Shown here: positions 1-8,529 of the stretch, piece after piece
How positions within the stretch are numbered: the stretch's first letter is position 1
Layout: every line of letters begins with the position of its first letter
Source: an uncultured Clostridia bacterium
GTDB lineage: Bacteria; Bacillota; Clostridia; Christensenellales; CAG-314
Direction: 5' to 3'
Assembly (NCBI GenBank): GCA_947589685.1
Contig: CANQCN010000010.1
Span: forward strand, 1 to 38,796
DNA length: 38,796 nt
The notes under the pieces: generated by a model
What the model was told of the DNA's origin: nothing
Database searches by the model: none
The model's input: only the letters and a program-made list of their open reading frames with translations
Translations under genes and position numbers: made by a program

Positions 1-71
1 AGTCAAACGGCTTGAGTGTTTTGAATAAATACTTGCAAATATGCAGAAGGGCCGCCGCTTAACGCGACAGC

Positions 72-121
72 CCCTTTTTTGTCGACTTTATTTATTTTGT
101 TTCGTTGCACCCGTCGCTTGC
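72..121 (+). repeat. Copy 1 of a 50-bp direct duplication (copy 2 at 336-385)
   Basis: CCCTTTTTTGTCGACTTTATTTATTTTGTTTCGTTGCACCCGTCGCTTGC aligns with 336-385 at 49/50 positions (G99 vs C363), offset 264. Confidence 0.95.
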
Positions 122-122
122 T

Positions 123-304
123 GTGGGTCATCAAGCGACTGTTGTATGTGCTTGTGAACCTTCAAGACCGGTACTACCAAAGACACCGATATAATAAAGG
201 TGGAAATTTGCAACAAATGCCACCCTTACTTTACGGGTAAGCAAAAGCTGGTAGACGCAGGCGGAAGAGTGGACAAGTTCAAGAAAAAATACGGTCTGCA
301 ATAA
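123..304 (+). pseudogene. rpmE: Ribosomal protein L31 (rpmE) remnant: normal start missing, one frameshift
   Basis: One frame reads ..[10 protein letters not shown] (to ~158); after a -1 (or -4) nt lesion the next frame reads [48 protein letters not shown] (stop 302-304), the characteristic L31 C-terminus. No ATG-initiated N-terminus upstream. Confidence 0.85.
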
Positions 305-316
305 TGATACTTCAAG

Positions 317-344
317 GGGAACAACGTCGGTTGTTCCCTTTTTT
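317..344 (+). terminator. Rho-independent terminator downstream of the L31 remnant
   Basis: GGGAACAAC-GTCG-GTTGTTCCC followed by TTTTTT; perfect 9-bp stem. Confidence 0.9.
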
Positions 345-385
345 GTCGACTTTATTTATTTTCTTTCGTTGCACCCGTCGCTTGC
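336..385 (+). repeat. Copy 2 of the 50-bp direct duplication
   Basis: 49/50 identity to 72-121. Confidence 0.95.
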
Positions 386-415
386 CGCGCAAAGAGAATG
401 CGCGGCAATGTTTTT
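382..415 (+). terminator. Second hairpin plus T-tract, terminator-like
   Basis: TTGCCGCGC-AAAGAGAAT-GCGCGGCAA then TGTTTTT. Confidence 0.75.
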
Positions 416-427
416 GAGCGCATAGTG

Positions 428-456
428 TTGCAAAAAATCCGCGCAATCGGTATAAT
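428..456 (+). promoter_or_regulatory. Sigma70-type promoter for the ABC pair
   Basis: TTGCAA-N17-TATAAT, followed by AGGGAGG SD upstream of the ATG at 487. Confidence 0.8.
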
Positions 457-486
457 GATAGTTGAACTATTTACAGGGAGGCAGAT

Positions 487-1395
487 ATGACCACTGTCAT
501 CAAAACCGTCGGGCTCACCAAGGAGTACGGCGGAGTGAAAGCCGTGGACGACGTTACGCTCGATGTGAAACAGGGCGCGATCGTCGGACTCGTAGGCAAA
601 AACGGCGCGGGCAAGACCACGCTGATACGACTGCTGACGGGACTTGTACGTCCCACGAGCGGAAGCTTCGAGCTTATGCCGCAAAGCGGGCGCACAAGCA
701 CCGACGTCGCCGCGATCGTGGAAACGCCGTCGTTGTACAACGATATGACGGCTATGGAAAACTTGCAAATACAATGCAAGATCCTGGGTATCAAGCAGGA
801 CGAACAATATCTTGCGCAGACGTTGATCGTGGTAGGGTTGGATCCCAACCTCAAACGCAAGGCAAAATTCTTTTCGCTCGGTATGCGTCAACGCCTTGCC
901 ATTGCAATGGCTTTGGTAGGCAAGCCGAAGCTGCTCATCCTCGACGAGCCCACCAACGGACTCGATCCCGAAGGCATACGGCAAATACGCGAAATACTCG
1001 TGCATATCAACCGCGAAAACGACGTAACGGTGCTTATTTCCAGCCATATTTTGTCCGAGCTGGGCAAGCTGGCGACGGAATTTTACATAATGAACAAAGG
1101 CAAGCTGATAAAGCACGTCACCGCGGCGGAGTTGGAGGGCGAAACCGCTCAAAAATACCGCCTGACCGTAGACAAAACGGGCGCGGGCAAGGACGCGCTT
1201 GCCGAGCTGGGAACGGCGCAGATAGTAAGCGCGTCGCAAATCGAATTGTACACCGACGCGAGCATTTCGCTGATATTGCACAAGCTGGCGGAAGCCGACG
1301 TGCAAGTCACCTCCGTTACCCAAACGGGCGACGCGTTGGAGGAATTTTACTTGCAGGCGCTGCGCGAAAGCGAAGCCGAAGGGGGCGCGCAATGA
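487..1395 (+). CDS. ABC transporter ATP-binding protein (BcrA-like)
   Basis: Walker [10 protein letters not shown], signature-like [15 protein letters not shown], Walker [15 protein letters not shown]-loop ISSHILSE. Confidence 0.93.
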   Translation: MTTVIKTVGLTKEYGGVKAVDDVTLDVKQGAIVGLVGKNGAGKTTLIRLLTGLVRPTSGSFELMPQSGRTSTDVAAIVETPSLYNDMTAMENLQIQCKILGIKQDEQYLAQTLIVVGLDPNLKRKAKFFSLGMRQRLAIAMALVGKPKLLILDEPTNGLDPEGIRQIREILVHINRENDVTVLISSHILSELGKLATEFYIMNKGKLIKHVTAAELEGETAQKYRLTVDKTGAGKDALAELGTAQIVSASQIELYTDASISLILHKLAEADVQVTSVTQTGDALEEFYLQALRESEAEGGAQ

Positions 1396-2216
1396 CAAAC
1401 ATTCTGTCGGTGGAGTTTTTCCGCCTCAAAAAGAGCAAATTGTTTTGGATACTTTTTGGCGTGGCTGCCGTTTTTCCGCTGCTGCTTTCGCTTTTGCTTG
1501 TGGGCTTGGCGGGATTTTTGTCAATGTTCGAGCAGGATGTGACCATAGATATGCAAGATCTGCTGCGCAGTCTCAATCTCGCGTCGGCTATGCTTTCCGA
1601 ATACGCCTCGGTATCGCACATTTCTTCCCTTTTGGCAGTGATCTGCTCGGCGATATTCCTCAGCAAGGAGTTTTCCTTCGGCACGTTTCGCAACATAATG
1701 TTGGCAAACCGCAGCAGAGGCGAATTGTATGCCTCGCACCTGATAATGGCGCTTACCATCGGCGCAAGCTATATGGGAGCGTCGATGATCTCGTCGCTCG
1801 TGTTCGGCGGGGCGTTTTTCGGCTTTTACGAAATGGCCGCCAAGGAGATATTTATCGCGATAATAACGGCTTTTTCAATGGGGCTGGTTGCCGTGATGTT
1901 CGTACAAAGCATGTCCTGTATGTTTTTGTTCGGTACGCGCAAGCTGGCTGTGGCGCTGTCCTGCACCATCGTCATTTGCCTTGTGGCGCCCTCTACGCTT
2001 TCTTCGATAGTAAGCGTAGTGCAGCTTTTGCAAGGCGTGACAACGGGCGCGCTCGATTCGGATATGTCCTGGGTACCCTTGTACAACGCCTCGCTGTTGG
2101 ACGTGTCGGCGATCGACGGCAAGCTTTTGGGCAAAATACTGCTTTATATGCTGCCGCTTACGGCGATGTTCGTGTCCGTGGGTTGGGTCACTTTCCGCAA
2201 AGCCGACCTGAAATAA
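1392..2216 (+). CDS. ABC-2-type permease subunit
   Basis: [23 protein letters not shown]..; several TM segments; ATG overlaps the ATPase stop (ATGA). Confidence 0.85.
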   Translation: MTNILSVEFFRLKKSKLFWILFGVAAVFPLLLSLLLVGLAGFLSMFEQDVTIDMQDLLRSLNLASAMLSEYASVSHISSLLAVICSAIFLSKEFSFGTFRNIMLANRSRGELYASHLIMALTIGASYMGASMISSLVFGGAFFGFYEMAAKEIFIAIITAFSMGLVAVMFVQSMSCMFLFGTRKLAVALSCTIVICLVAPSTLSSIVSVVQLLQGVTTGALDSDMSWVPLYNASLLDVSAIDGKLLGKILLYMLPLTAMFVSVGWVTFRKADLK

Positions 2217-2281
2217 TTTGGCAATGAGCCCACCGACCACAAATCGCTCGTGCGGTCGCGCTCAAAAAGGGAGTCGCATCG

Positions 2282-2353
2282 GGTATTCGGTGCAAAACGG
2301 CTTCGCTTCGCGCACTGCGTGCGCTCGTTGCAGATTGTTTTGCACCGAACACC
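2282..2353 (+). repeat. Folded repeat family 1, copy A1 (reverse orientation relative to B3)
   Basis: Outer stem GGTATTCGGTGCAAAAC / GTTTTGCACCGAACACC; inner hairpin GCGCAC-TGC-GTGCGC; conserved internal segments GGCTTCGCTTC and TCGTTGCAGATT. Confidence 0.9.
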
Positions 2354-2406
2354 ATCGCTCATAGTGAAACAAGGACGGACTTTATATAAAATTGCTTCAC
2401 TGCGTG

Positions 2407-2447
2407 TGCCACACCATTTAGCGACATTGTCGAGACTCGGTGTGGCA
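2407..2447 (+). repeat. Folded repeat family 2, copy A2
   Basis: TGCCACACC-ATTTAG-[CGAC ATT GTCG]-AGACTC-GGTGTGGCA. Confidence 0.88.
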
Positions 2448-2531
2448 TATTTGTTGCAAATTATTTTGCATGGAAACATACTCTCTCGTGGTAGAACAAG
2501 GACGAACATATTTTAATATTATTACATATCA

Positions 2532-2573
2532 CGCCGCACAATTTAGTGATGACAAGAGCCACTTTGTGCGGCG
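2532..2573 (+). repeat. Folded repeat family 2, divergent copy A3
   Basis: CGCCGCACAA-TTTAG-TGATGACA-AGAGCCACT-TTGTGCGGCG: 10-bp perfect outer stem of different sequence with TTTAG...AGA internal segments retained. Confidence 0.7.
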
Positions 2574-2660
2574 GTCGATTGCTTGCTGCTGCGCAACGGG
2601 GCAAAACAAGGTAGATTCGCCGCAAAAACGAATTGTTTGCCGCATTTGAGAAAATTGCTC

Positions 2661-2689
2661 TTCAAATTCGGTCGAATAGGTGATATAAT
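2661..2689 (+). promoter_or_regulatory. Promoter upstream of the 2714 CDS
   Basis: TTCAAA-N17-TATAAT; SD-like CGGAG follows. Confidence 0.65.
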
Positions 2690-2713
2690 AAAGAAAAATA
2701 TCGGAGCAAAATC

Positions 2714-3337
2714 ATGACCAAACAAGAAGTTTTCAAAAAACGCATGGCTTCGTTGAAAAACGACCTGCACGGAAAATACTCCAACAAACGTTTCGTGGAA
2801 CAACGGCTGCAAGCGGACAACACCGTAAAGATAGACGTAAACCTGCCTGAGGATACGGACATCTTCGACCCGTTGGCTCCCGCCGAGTACGGTCAGCTCA
2901 ACCCCGAAATATTCCGTTACATAGACGAACAAGCCTATTTTGTGCCGACGGAATACGATCTGACGGTAAATTTCGTGGGCAGAACGCTGACGGCAAAGCA
3001 ACAAAAACAGCTGGAAACCGCCCTGCACGACCACTATAATATGCAGGTCTACGACAAGCTGGACGACATCCGCAGCAACCGTAGGCTGGGGATATTTTTG
3101 CTGATATTCGGCGTGATCGCACTTGCGGCGTATTTCTTCATCACGTTGTTTGCGGAAAACCTTATTTTCCACGAGGTGATAAGCATCGTCGGCACGTTCT
3201 CCATTTGGGAGGCCGTGGACTGCTGGCTGATAAACGGACATCAAACCAAAACGGAACTGCACAACGCGCTGCAAATGGCGCTGTTGAAGGTTACGTTTGC
3301 CGAAAACAAAAGCCAAAAGCAAAGCGCCGCAGATTGA
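2714..3337 (+). CDS. Hypothetical protein with C-terminal membrane helices
   Basis: 207 aa, promoter and terminator on either side, TM stretch GIFLLIFGVIALAAYFFITLFAENLIF; no family recognised. Confidence 0.75.
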   Translation: MTKQEVFKKRMASLKNDLHGKYSNKRFVEQRLQADNTVKIDVNLPEDTDIFDPLAPAEYGQLNPEIFRYIDEQAYFVPTEYDLTVNFVGRTLTAKQQKQLETALHDHYNMQVYDKLDDIRSNRRLGIFLLIFGVIALAAYFFITLFAENLIFHEVISIVGTFSIWEAVDCWLINGHQTKTELHNALQMALLKVTFAENKSQKQSAAD

Positions 3338-3352
3338 TATTGCATTGCGCCC

Positions 3353-3395
3353 CTCCGAAGTCGTTGCGTTTAACGTTCGACCTCGGAGTTTTTTT
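3353..3395 (+). terminator. Rho-independent terminator of the 2714 CDS
   Basis: CTCCGAaGTCG..CGACcTCGGAG followed by T7. Confidence 0.8.
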
Positions 3396-3443
3396 CGACG
3401 GGCAACGCCGCTTTCATAAAAAACGACCGAACTTTGGCGCAAT

Positions 3444-3477
3444 ACGCAAAAAAAGTCCCTCGCAAAGGGACTTTTGT
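3444..3477 (-). terminator. Terminator on the lepB side (bidirectional potential)
   Basis: AAAAGTCCCT-CGCAA-AGGGACTTTT; minus strand ends in a T-rich tract. Confidence 0.75.
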
Positions 3478-3578
3478 ACAACATAATATACTCGGTCGCA
3501 GACTTGCAGAATGTTGCCGCGCGAAATTTGCTGTCAACTACCTGCTCGGACGACCTTTGAGCGACCGCAAAAATCTCG

Positions 3579-4433
3579 TCACATCACTACGCCGTAAATG
3601 TTGGAATAAGGAACGTCGCCGAGATCGCTGCGAGAATCGTCGGAATTGTCGCGATTGTCGCCCATCGCAAAGAAACATCCTTCCTTTACCACATAAGGAT
3701 TGTCTTCGGTAGCACCCGTCAAACGACCCAAACGCGTAAAAAGCAAAAATGCGTCGGCATTTAATTTTGTGCTGTTTTTAACATAATAGTCCTCCGTAAG
3801 CACATCTCCTTCCGTAGTTTGTATTATCAATCTGTATTTATCTCCGCAAGGTTCCAACCACAGCTTGTCCCCGCCGAGCGCCACAATGCGTTTGATCAGC
3901 TTTTTGTAGGTTTCGTCGTCGCTGCTTGCAAAAATCGCCTTGAATTTGTTTACGGAGTTTTTGTAAAACACTACTACGTCGCCCCTATCGGGCGTAGCCG
4001 TTTTGTTGACGTAAACTATATCGTCCTCGTAAAACGTAAGGGAGGCAAGCGGCCCGTCTCTGTAATAGGGCGACGTCATTGAGTCGCCTACGATGGTTAT
4101 ACGCCCGAAAACAAAAAAGCGCAGGATCACGACAACGGCAAGCACCGCCACCAAGATCCACAACGCGATATCCAACGCGCGACTTTTTTTGTCGCGAGCG
4201 TCGGCGATATTCCGCGAACTTTGTGCCATATCGTCAAAAGAGGCTTGTTCGGACGGCGATTGTCGCTCGTCCGCGCTTTCTCGTCCGTCGGCTGCCGTTT
4301 GTTGTTGCGCGTCGTCGAGCTGTTCGCGCTCTGCCGTGACGGGAGCTTGCTCCTCTACACAGAAAGCCTCCTCCCGTTCGGAGTCAGCTTCCGTAAATTC
4401 GCCGTTAAGTTTTGTTTCGTCATTTAGTTGCAA
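3579..4433 (-). CDS. lepB: Signal peptidase I
   Basis: VGDSMTSP, RGDVVVF, KKLIKRIVALGGD, FAMGDNRDNSDDSR motifs. The ORF extends to 4478; a TTG at 4431-4433 after AGGTGG is the likelier start. Confidence 0.85.
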   Translation of the reverse strand: MQLNDETKLNGEFTEADSEREEAFCVEEQAPVTAEREQLDDAQQQTAADGRESADERQSPSEQASFDDMAQSSRNIADARDKKSRALDIALWILVAVLAVVVILRFFVFGRITIVGDSMTSPYYRDGPLASLTFYEDDIVYVNKTATPDRGDVVVFYKNSVNKFKAIFASSDDETYKKLIKRIVALGGDKLWLEPCGDKYRLIIQTTEGDVLTEDYYVKNSTKLNADAFLLFTRLGRLTGATEDNPYVVKEGCFFAMGDNRDNSDDSRSDLGDVPYSNIYGVVM

Positions 4434-4599
4434 TTTGCGCCACCTTGTGAAATTTGTCGCTGTCGAGCATGACGACATGACCGCATTTGAGACATTTCAG
4501 CTTGAAATCCGCGCCCACGCGCACCACCGTCCACTTGTCGCAGCCGCATGCGTGAGGCTTGCGCGTCGTTACAGTGTCGCCAACATTTACCGTCGTCAT
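4420..4599 (-). CDS. DUF951-family small protein, not in the supplied ORF track
   Basis: MTTVNVGDTVTTRKPHACGCDKWTVVRVGADFKLKCLKCGHVVMLDSDKFHKVAQIATK*; KPHxCG..W.V.RVGADF+LKC..CGH pattern. ATGA overlap with the upstream CDS. Confidence 0.88.
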   Translation of the reverse strand: MTTVNVGDTVTTRKPHACGCDKWTVVRVGADFKLKCLKCGHVVMLDSDKFHKVAQIATK

Positions 4600-6236
4600 A
4601 CCAAGAAAATGTTGTTTACCAAAATTTCCTCGTCGGCAAGAATGACGAGCATTTCCACCTTTTCCGCATCGGGCAGCTGTTTGCCGTCGTCCACGCGGTG
4701 GAAGTTGATCTTGTCAAAAATGACATGCTCCCACTTGCCGTTGCCTACGAGCTGCGTATATTGACTGTACCGTGAATTTTTGTTTCCGAACTTTGTCACC
4801 GCCACCAATTCCAACCGCTGCCGCACGTTGCTGCACACATCGAACACCACCGTGAATGATTGATTGATACGGATACTTTTGTCGTTTATCGCAAAAGTGG
4901 CAAGCGCCTTGCCCTTTGCGCCCAAAATGTTGAGATAGCCCTTGTCCATTTGCGGTTCGAGTCCGACGTTCCACCAAGAGCCGTCAGTGACCAACGGCAC
5001 CAAGGTTTGCTTGCCCGTGCCGCTGAAAATGATGTTGAGGGCTTTTGTGACGTTGACGGCAGCCACCTTTTCGGTGAGCAACAGCGTAGACGTGGACACG
5101 TCGTCGTCAAACGTGGCAAAACAAGCGACGTTACATTCCTTTTCGTAAAGGTTGAGCTTGGCGACGTAACAGTTGTCGCCTTGCGTAAGGGTGGCTTTGG
5201 TCCAATGCTTTGCGCGCGAATCGGCGTCGGTGCAGTACCACAGCGAGGTTTTGTTGAGAGGTCTGTCCGCATTGACGGAGACGCAGTAGTCGCCCGTCTG
5301 ATTTCGGAACGACTTGATCTCCGACCGAGGTTTCGCCTTGCAGCCGGAAAGCCAAGTAAGCACGCCGTTGGTGTAGCGCTTGGGCAAATAGTCCAGACTT
5401 GTCGGCAAAATGAGCAATCGACTGCCCGCGTTTAAGCGCATCATCGTTTTGTTTGTCTGCACGATGTCCACAAACGGGCTGTTGGCGGAGTTGATGACGT
5501 AGACGGGCACCTTGATCTGCTGCGCGTAGGTCTGCGGAGCAAGCCCCAACGTCCACTGCTGACGACGCGTGTCGTAAGCGATATGGCGTTCCAACTCGTC
5601 CTTGCCCGCGTCCAGCACGTTTTCGTCCCTGCTTAGCACGGGGAAATTGCGATACAAATTGCCAAACAGTATAGCGCCGTTTTTGACGCGATTTTCCACG
5701 CCCAAAACGATTATTCCCACATAAGCGCCTCTGCCCTCGGTAAGCACGGACACTTGCGACACGTGTTCCTCGTTGAGCAGATACGTGATAGCCCTGCGAC
5801 AGCTGACCGTGTACTCGTAAAGCTTGGTTTCGCGCGCGGTTTCGGTAATTTCGAACATATTGCGCGCAAACTCGTTGTTGCAGTAAAGCAGCTCTTCGGG
5901 GTAGATGGTGTGCAATCCCTTGGGACGGCGCCCCGCAAGATCGACGGACATCGCGACAAAACCGCGCGAGGCAATATCCGCAAGAACGCTCATCTCGATA
6001 GGCAGCGAATAGTTGCTTATCACCAGCACGGCGGGTTTGTTTTCGGCGGTTTTTTTGAAACAAACAGTGCCGAACACGCGCGTTTTTGCGCCGCTCGGCA
6101 ACGTTCTGCCCGTAAAGTACAGAGTTTTGGTGACGAGACCGCCTCGCTCCGTCTGCTTGATTGGGTCGATGTCAAGTTGTTCCGCCGCGGGATCGAAGTT
6201 TTCCCACAACGTTCGTGATGTCAGTACGCTTTCCAT
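4596..6236 (-). CDS. Alpha/beta-hydrolase-like protein with C-terminal beta-rich region
   Basis: VFGTVCFKK..KPAVLVISNYS, SRGFVAMSVDLAGR, Y..SCRRAITYLL, KVPVYVINS.NSPFVD resemble an acetyl-xylan-esterase-type hydrolase; start at MESVLTSR. Confidence 0.6.
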   Translation of the reverse strand: MESVLTSRTLWENFDPAAEQLDIDPIKQTERGGLVTKTLYFTGRTLPSGAKTRVFGTVCFKKTAENKPAVLVISNYSLPIEMSVLADIASRGFVAMSVDLAGRRPKGLHTIYPEELLYCNNEFARNMFEITETARETKLYEYTVSCRRAITYLLNEEHVSQVSVLTEGRGAYVGIIVLGVENRVKNGAILFGNLYRNFPVLSRDENVLDAGKDELERHIAYDTRRQQWTLGLAPQTYAQQIKVPVYVINSANSPFVDIVQTNKTMMRLNAGSRLLILPTSLDYLPKRYTNGVLTWLSGCKAKPRSEIKSFRNQTGDYCVSVNADRPLNKTSLWYCTDADSRAKHWTKATLTQGDNCYVAKLNLYEKECNVACFATFDDDVSTSTLLLTEKVAAVNVTKALNIIFSGTGKQTLVPLVTDGSWWNVGLEPQMDKGYLNILGAKGKALATFAINDKSIRINQSFTVVFDVCSNVRQRLELVAVTKFGNKNSRYSQYTQLVGNGKWEHVIFDKINFHRVDDGKQLPDAEKVEMLVILADEEILVNNIFLV

Positions 6237-6251
6237 AGTTTCACCGTGTTT

Positions 6252-6279
6252 ATTGTAGCACAAATATTTATTTTGTCAA
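6252..6279 (-). promoter_or_regulatory. Strong sigma70-type promoter for the 6236 CDS
   Basis: Minus strand TTGACA-N16-TACAAT. Confidence 0.8.
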
Positions 6280-6750
6280 TTACTTGTGGTAGGCAACGTT
6301 GTTTTCGATACAGCAAGCGCGGTACAGCTGCTCGGCAAGCACCACGCGAAACAGTTGGTGCGGCAACGTTATCCTGCCGAAAGACAGACGAACGTCGGCG
6401 CGCGCCTTGACGGCGTCCGACAAACCGTTGCTGCCGCCTATCACAAACGTGAATACCGAGCCGCGTTGTTTTTGCTCGGAAATAAGCCGCGAAAGCTGTT
6501 CGCTGTCCACAAGAGCGCCGTTTGGGTCCATTGCCACGACATACCCTTCCGTTTTGGCAAGAATGGCTTCGCCCTCGGCGTTTTTGACGCGTTCCAACTC
6601 GCCCGCAGATTGCGAGCCGCGGCTGAGGCACTCGTCCACCTCGACGATCTCCACCTTGGCAAATCGCCCCATACGCTTGACGTACTCCGCGACTGCCTGT
6701 CGCAGATAGTCCTCTTTGATTTTTCCCACAGCAACGATACGAATTTTCAT
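6280..6750 (-). CDS. rlmH: 23S rRNA (pseudouridine-1915-N3)-methyltransferase RlmH
   Basis: MKIRIVAVGKIKEDYLRQAVAEYVKRM.., FVIGGSNGLSDAV, LSFGRITLPHQLFRVVLAEQLYRA. Confidence 0.96.
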   Translation of the reverse strand: MKIRIVAVGKIKEDYLRQAVAEYVKRMGRFAKVEIVEVDECLSRGSQSAGELERVKNAEGEAILAKTEGYVVAMDPNGALVDSEQLSRLISEQKQRGSVFTFVIGGSNGLSDAVKARADVRLSFGRITLPHQLFRVVLAEQLYRACCIENNVAYHK

Positions 6751-7634
6751 AAAAACAACGCGCTAACCCAAAAAACGACGCAAACTACTACCGAGGCGAG
6801 CAACACTATCCGGGACGCAGTCGGGGACGCGCCCTCGTCCTCGCTCGGTTTCCAAACGCTTTCGGTGGTTTTGAGATAGCCGAAAACGCACAACGCAAAG
6901 CCGACAATGCCGGCGAACATTATGCCCAACACCGTTCCCGTATTGGCGGTAACGCTCCAAAATTCATCCGCGCCCAGCGGAGTGTAGTTGAGCGCCACGA
7001 CCAACGCGTTGTTGAACAGATGAACAGCCACGCTCGTCCAAATGCTGCCGCTCCTCAAAACCAACAGCGTAAGCAACGCTCCCAACACAAATTGGTGTAC
7101 CGTCTGCGCGGGATTGGCATGGAAAAGAGCAAAAAGCCCTCCCGAAACGGCAAGCGCAGCGAGCTTGTTTTTCATTGCGCCCGCAGACCGAGCGACCGCG
7201 CCGCGAAAGACCAACTCCTCGCAAAACGCGGGCAACAAGGCGGCGACGATCAACAGTCCCGCAAGATCGTCGGGTATATCGACGGACGGACGTTTGAGCC
7301 CGACAGCCTCGATCGCGTCCAAAAACATCGAATTGACGGGCATCATTGCAAAAATCAAGCACACCGTCGCCAAAAATCCCCACCCCATATGAGCAAAACG
7401 CGGTTTGACGTTGAGACGGGAGGCGGCAACGGGGTTTATCCTGGCGACAGCGTCGTAGATAAAAACCGATGCGCCTATACACAGCGTATAGAGCGCTTGC
7501 ATAAGCCAAAAACGCCAACCGTCGGCGGCGGAACCGAAAATGAGCGACAGCGCGAGGCTCGCCGTCACCATCGCGGCAACGGCTGTTCCGAAGGCAAAGC
7601 CGAGATCTTTTTTTTGATAGTTCAGTCTAAGCAA
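6747..7634 (-). CDS. CPBP (CAAX/ABI-type) intramembrane metalloprotease
   Basis: EELVFRG, FALFHANPAQTVHQFVLG, VHLFNN motifs; multiple TMs; TTG start at 7632-7634 after GAGGTG inferred. Confidence 0.87.
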   Translation of the reverse strand: MLRLNYQKKDLGFAFGTAVAAMVTASLALSLIFGSAADGWRFWLMQALYTLCIGASVFIYDAVARINPVAASRLNVKPRFAHMGWGFLATVCLIFAMMPVNSMFLDAIEAVGLKRPSVDIPDDLAGLLIVAALLPAFCEELVFRGAVARSAGAMKNKLAALAVSGGLFALFHANPAQTVHQFVLGALLTLLVLRSGSIWTSVAVHLFNNALVVALNYTPLGADEFWSVTANTGTVLGIMFAGIVGFALCVFGYLKTTESVWKPSEDEGASPTASRIVLLASVVVCVVFWVSALFL

Positions 7635-8401
7635 ACGGTCACCTCGTTTTTGTATTGATCGGCGACATAGATCACCACGTCCCTGCCCTCGACCGCGCCG
7701 CAAGAAGCGCACGCTTCCACCGCCGCGTTGAAGGCAAGCTCTTTGTTGTTATTATTTTCCGAAAGGTGCGCAAGAATTATCTGTCTTACCGACGAACCGC
7801 TTAGCTTGCGCAGCGTCTCCGCCGCCTGCGCGTTGGACAAATGTCCGTAGGGGGACAAAATGCGCTGTTTGAGATTGTAGCTGTATTCGCCGCGGCGCAG
7901 CATATCCTCGTCGTGGTTGCTTTCCAGCATAATTGCCTGAGCGTCCCGCAAAAAATTCAATATTTCTTCCGTAACGTGCCCCGTGTCGGTGACGCAAGCA
8001 AAGCGATCGGCTCCGCAAACAAACTTGTAACCGAAGCAACATTCCGCGTCGTGAAAACATTCGCAGTGGCTGACGGTCACATCCCCCACTTCGAAATCGC
8101 CCTCGATACCGTTGACGTCGGAAAAATACACGCGTTGGGCGATGATGTCGGCAATGCGTTCGGGCGCATAGACGGGCGTGGGCGTTTGCTTTGTCCACAT
8201 TGGCAGCGCGCCGATGTGGTCGGTGTGTTCGTGACTGACGACGATGGCGTCGATATCCTTGGGCGCGAGACCGCGCTCCGCAAGCGCTCCGACGATAGCG
8301 CGATAGCCGAAACCCGCGTCCAACAAAATGTTGACCTTCGCGGATCGAATAAGTGTGCAGTTGCCTTTGCTTCCGCTGAACAGCGGGCTTATTTTGAGCA
8401 T
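7622..8401 (-). CDS. MBL-fold metallo-hydrolase, WalJ/YycJ-like
   Basis: SGSKGNCTLI, VVSHEHTDHIGAL, DTGHVTEEI, LESNHDEDML, LAHLSENNN. Confidence 0.92.
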   Translation of the reverse strand: MLKISPLFSGSKGNCTLIRSAKVNILLDAGFGYRAIVGALAERGLAPKDIDAIVVSHEHTDHIGALPMWTKQTPTPVYAPERIADIIAQRVYFSDVNGIEGDFEVGDVTVSHCECFHDAECCFGYKFVCGADRFACVTDTGHVTEEILNFLRDAQAIMLESNHDEDMLRRGEYSYNLKQRILSPYGHLSNAQAAETLRKLSGSSVRQIILAHLSENNNNKELAFNAAVEACASCGAVEGRDVVIYVADQYKNEVTVCLD

Positions 8402-8428
8402 TGTCGTATCCTTTGTGTAGATATTATC

Positions 8429-8457
8429 ATTATACCACAAGGCGACGGTTTAGACAA
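8429..8457 (-). promoter_or_regulatory. Promoter of the MBL hydrolase
   Basis: Minus strand TTGTCT-N17-TATAAT. Confidence 0.75.
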
Positions 8458-8488
8458 CCGCAATTGTCCAAGTACCCGTATATACAAA

Positions 8489-8514
8489 GAGACGCCGATC
8501 TCGGTCGGCGTCTC
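8489..8514 (-). terminator. Hairpin 3' of the GPH transporter gene
   Basis: GAGACGCCGA-TCTCGG-TCGGCGTCTC; weak T-tract on the minus strand. Confidence 0.6.
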
Positions 8515-8529
8515 CGTTTGGTTTCGATA

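Noticed and set aside
462-2216. 584-aa plus-strand ORF spanning both ABC genes
   Set aside because: Its first part is an out-of-frame Arg/His-rich reading of the ATPase; only the [10 protein letters not shown].. portion (1392-2216) is real.
2144-2516. Short ORFs (..[17 protein letters not shown].., ..RGRTRTNIF) and 12449-12961 ORFs
   Set aside because: Spurious translations of folded repeats and the 122-bp tandem repeat.
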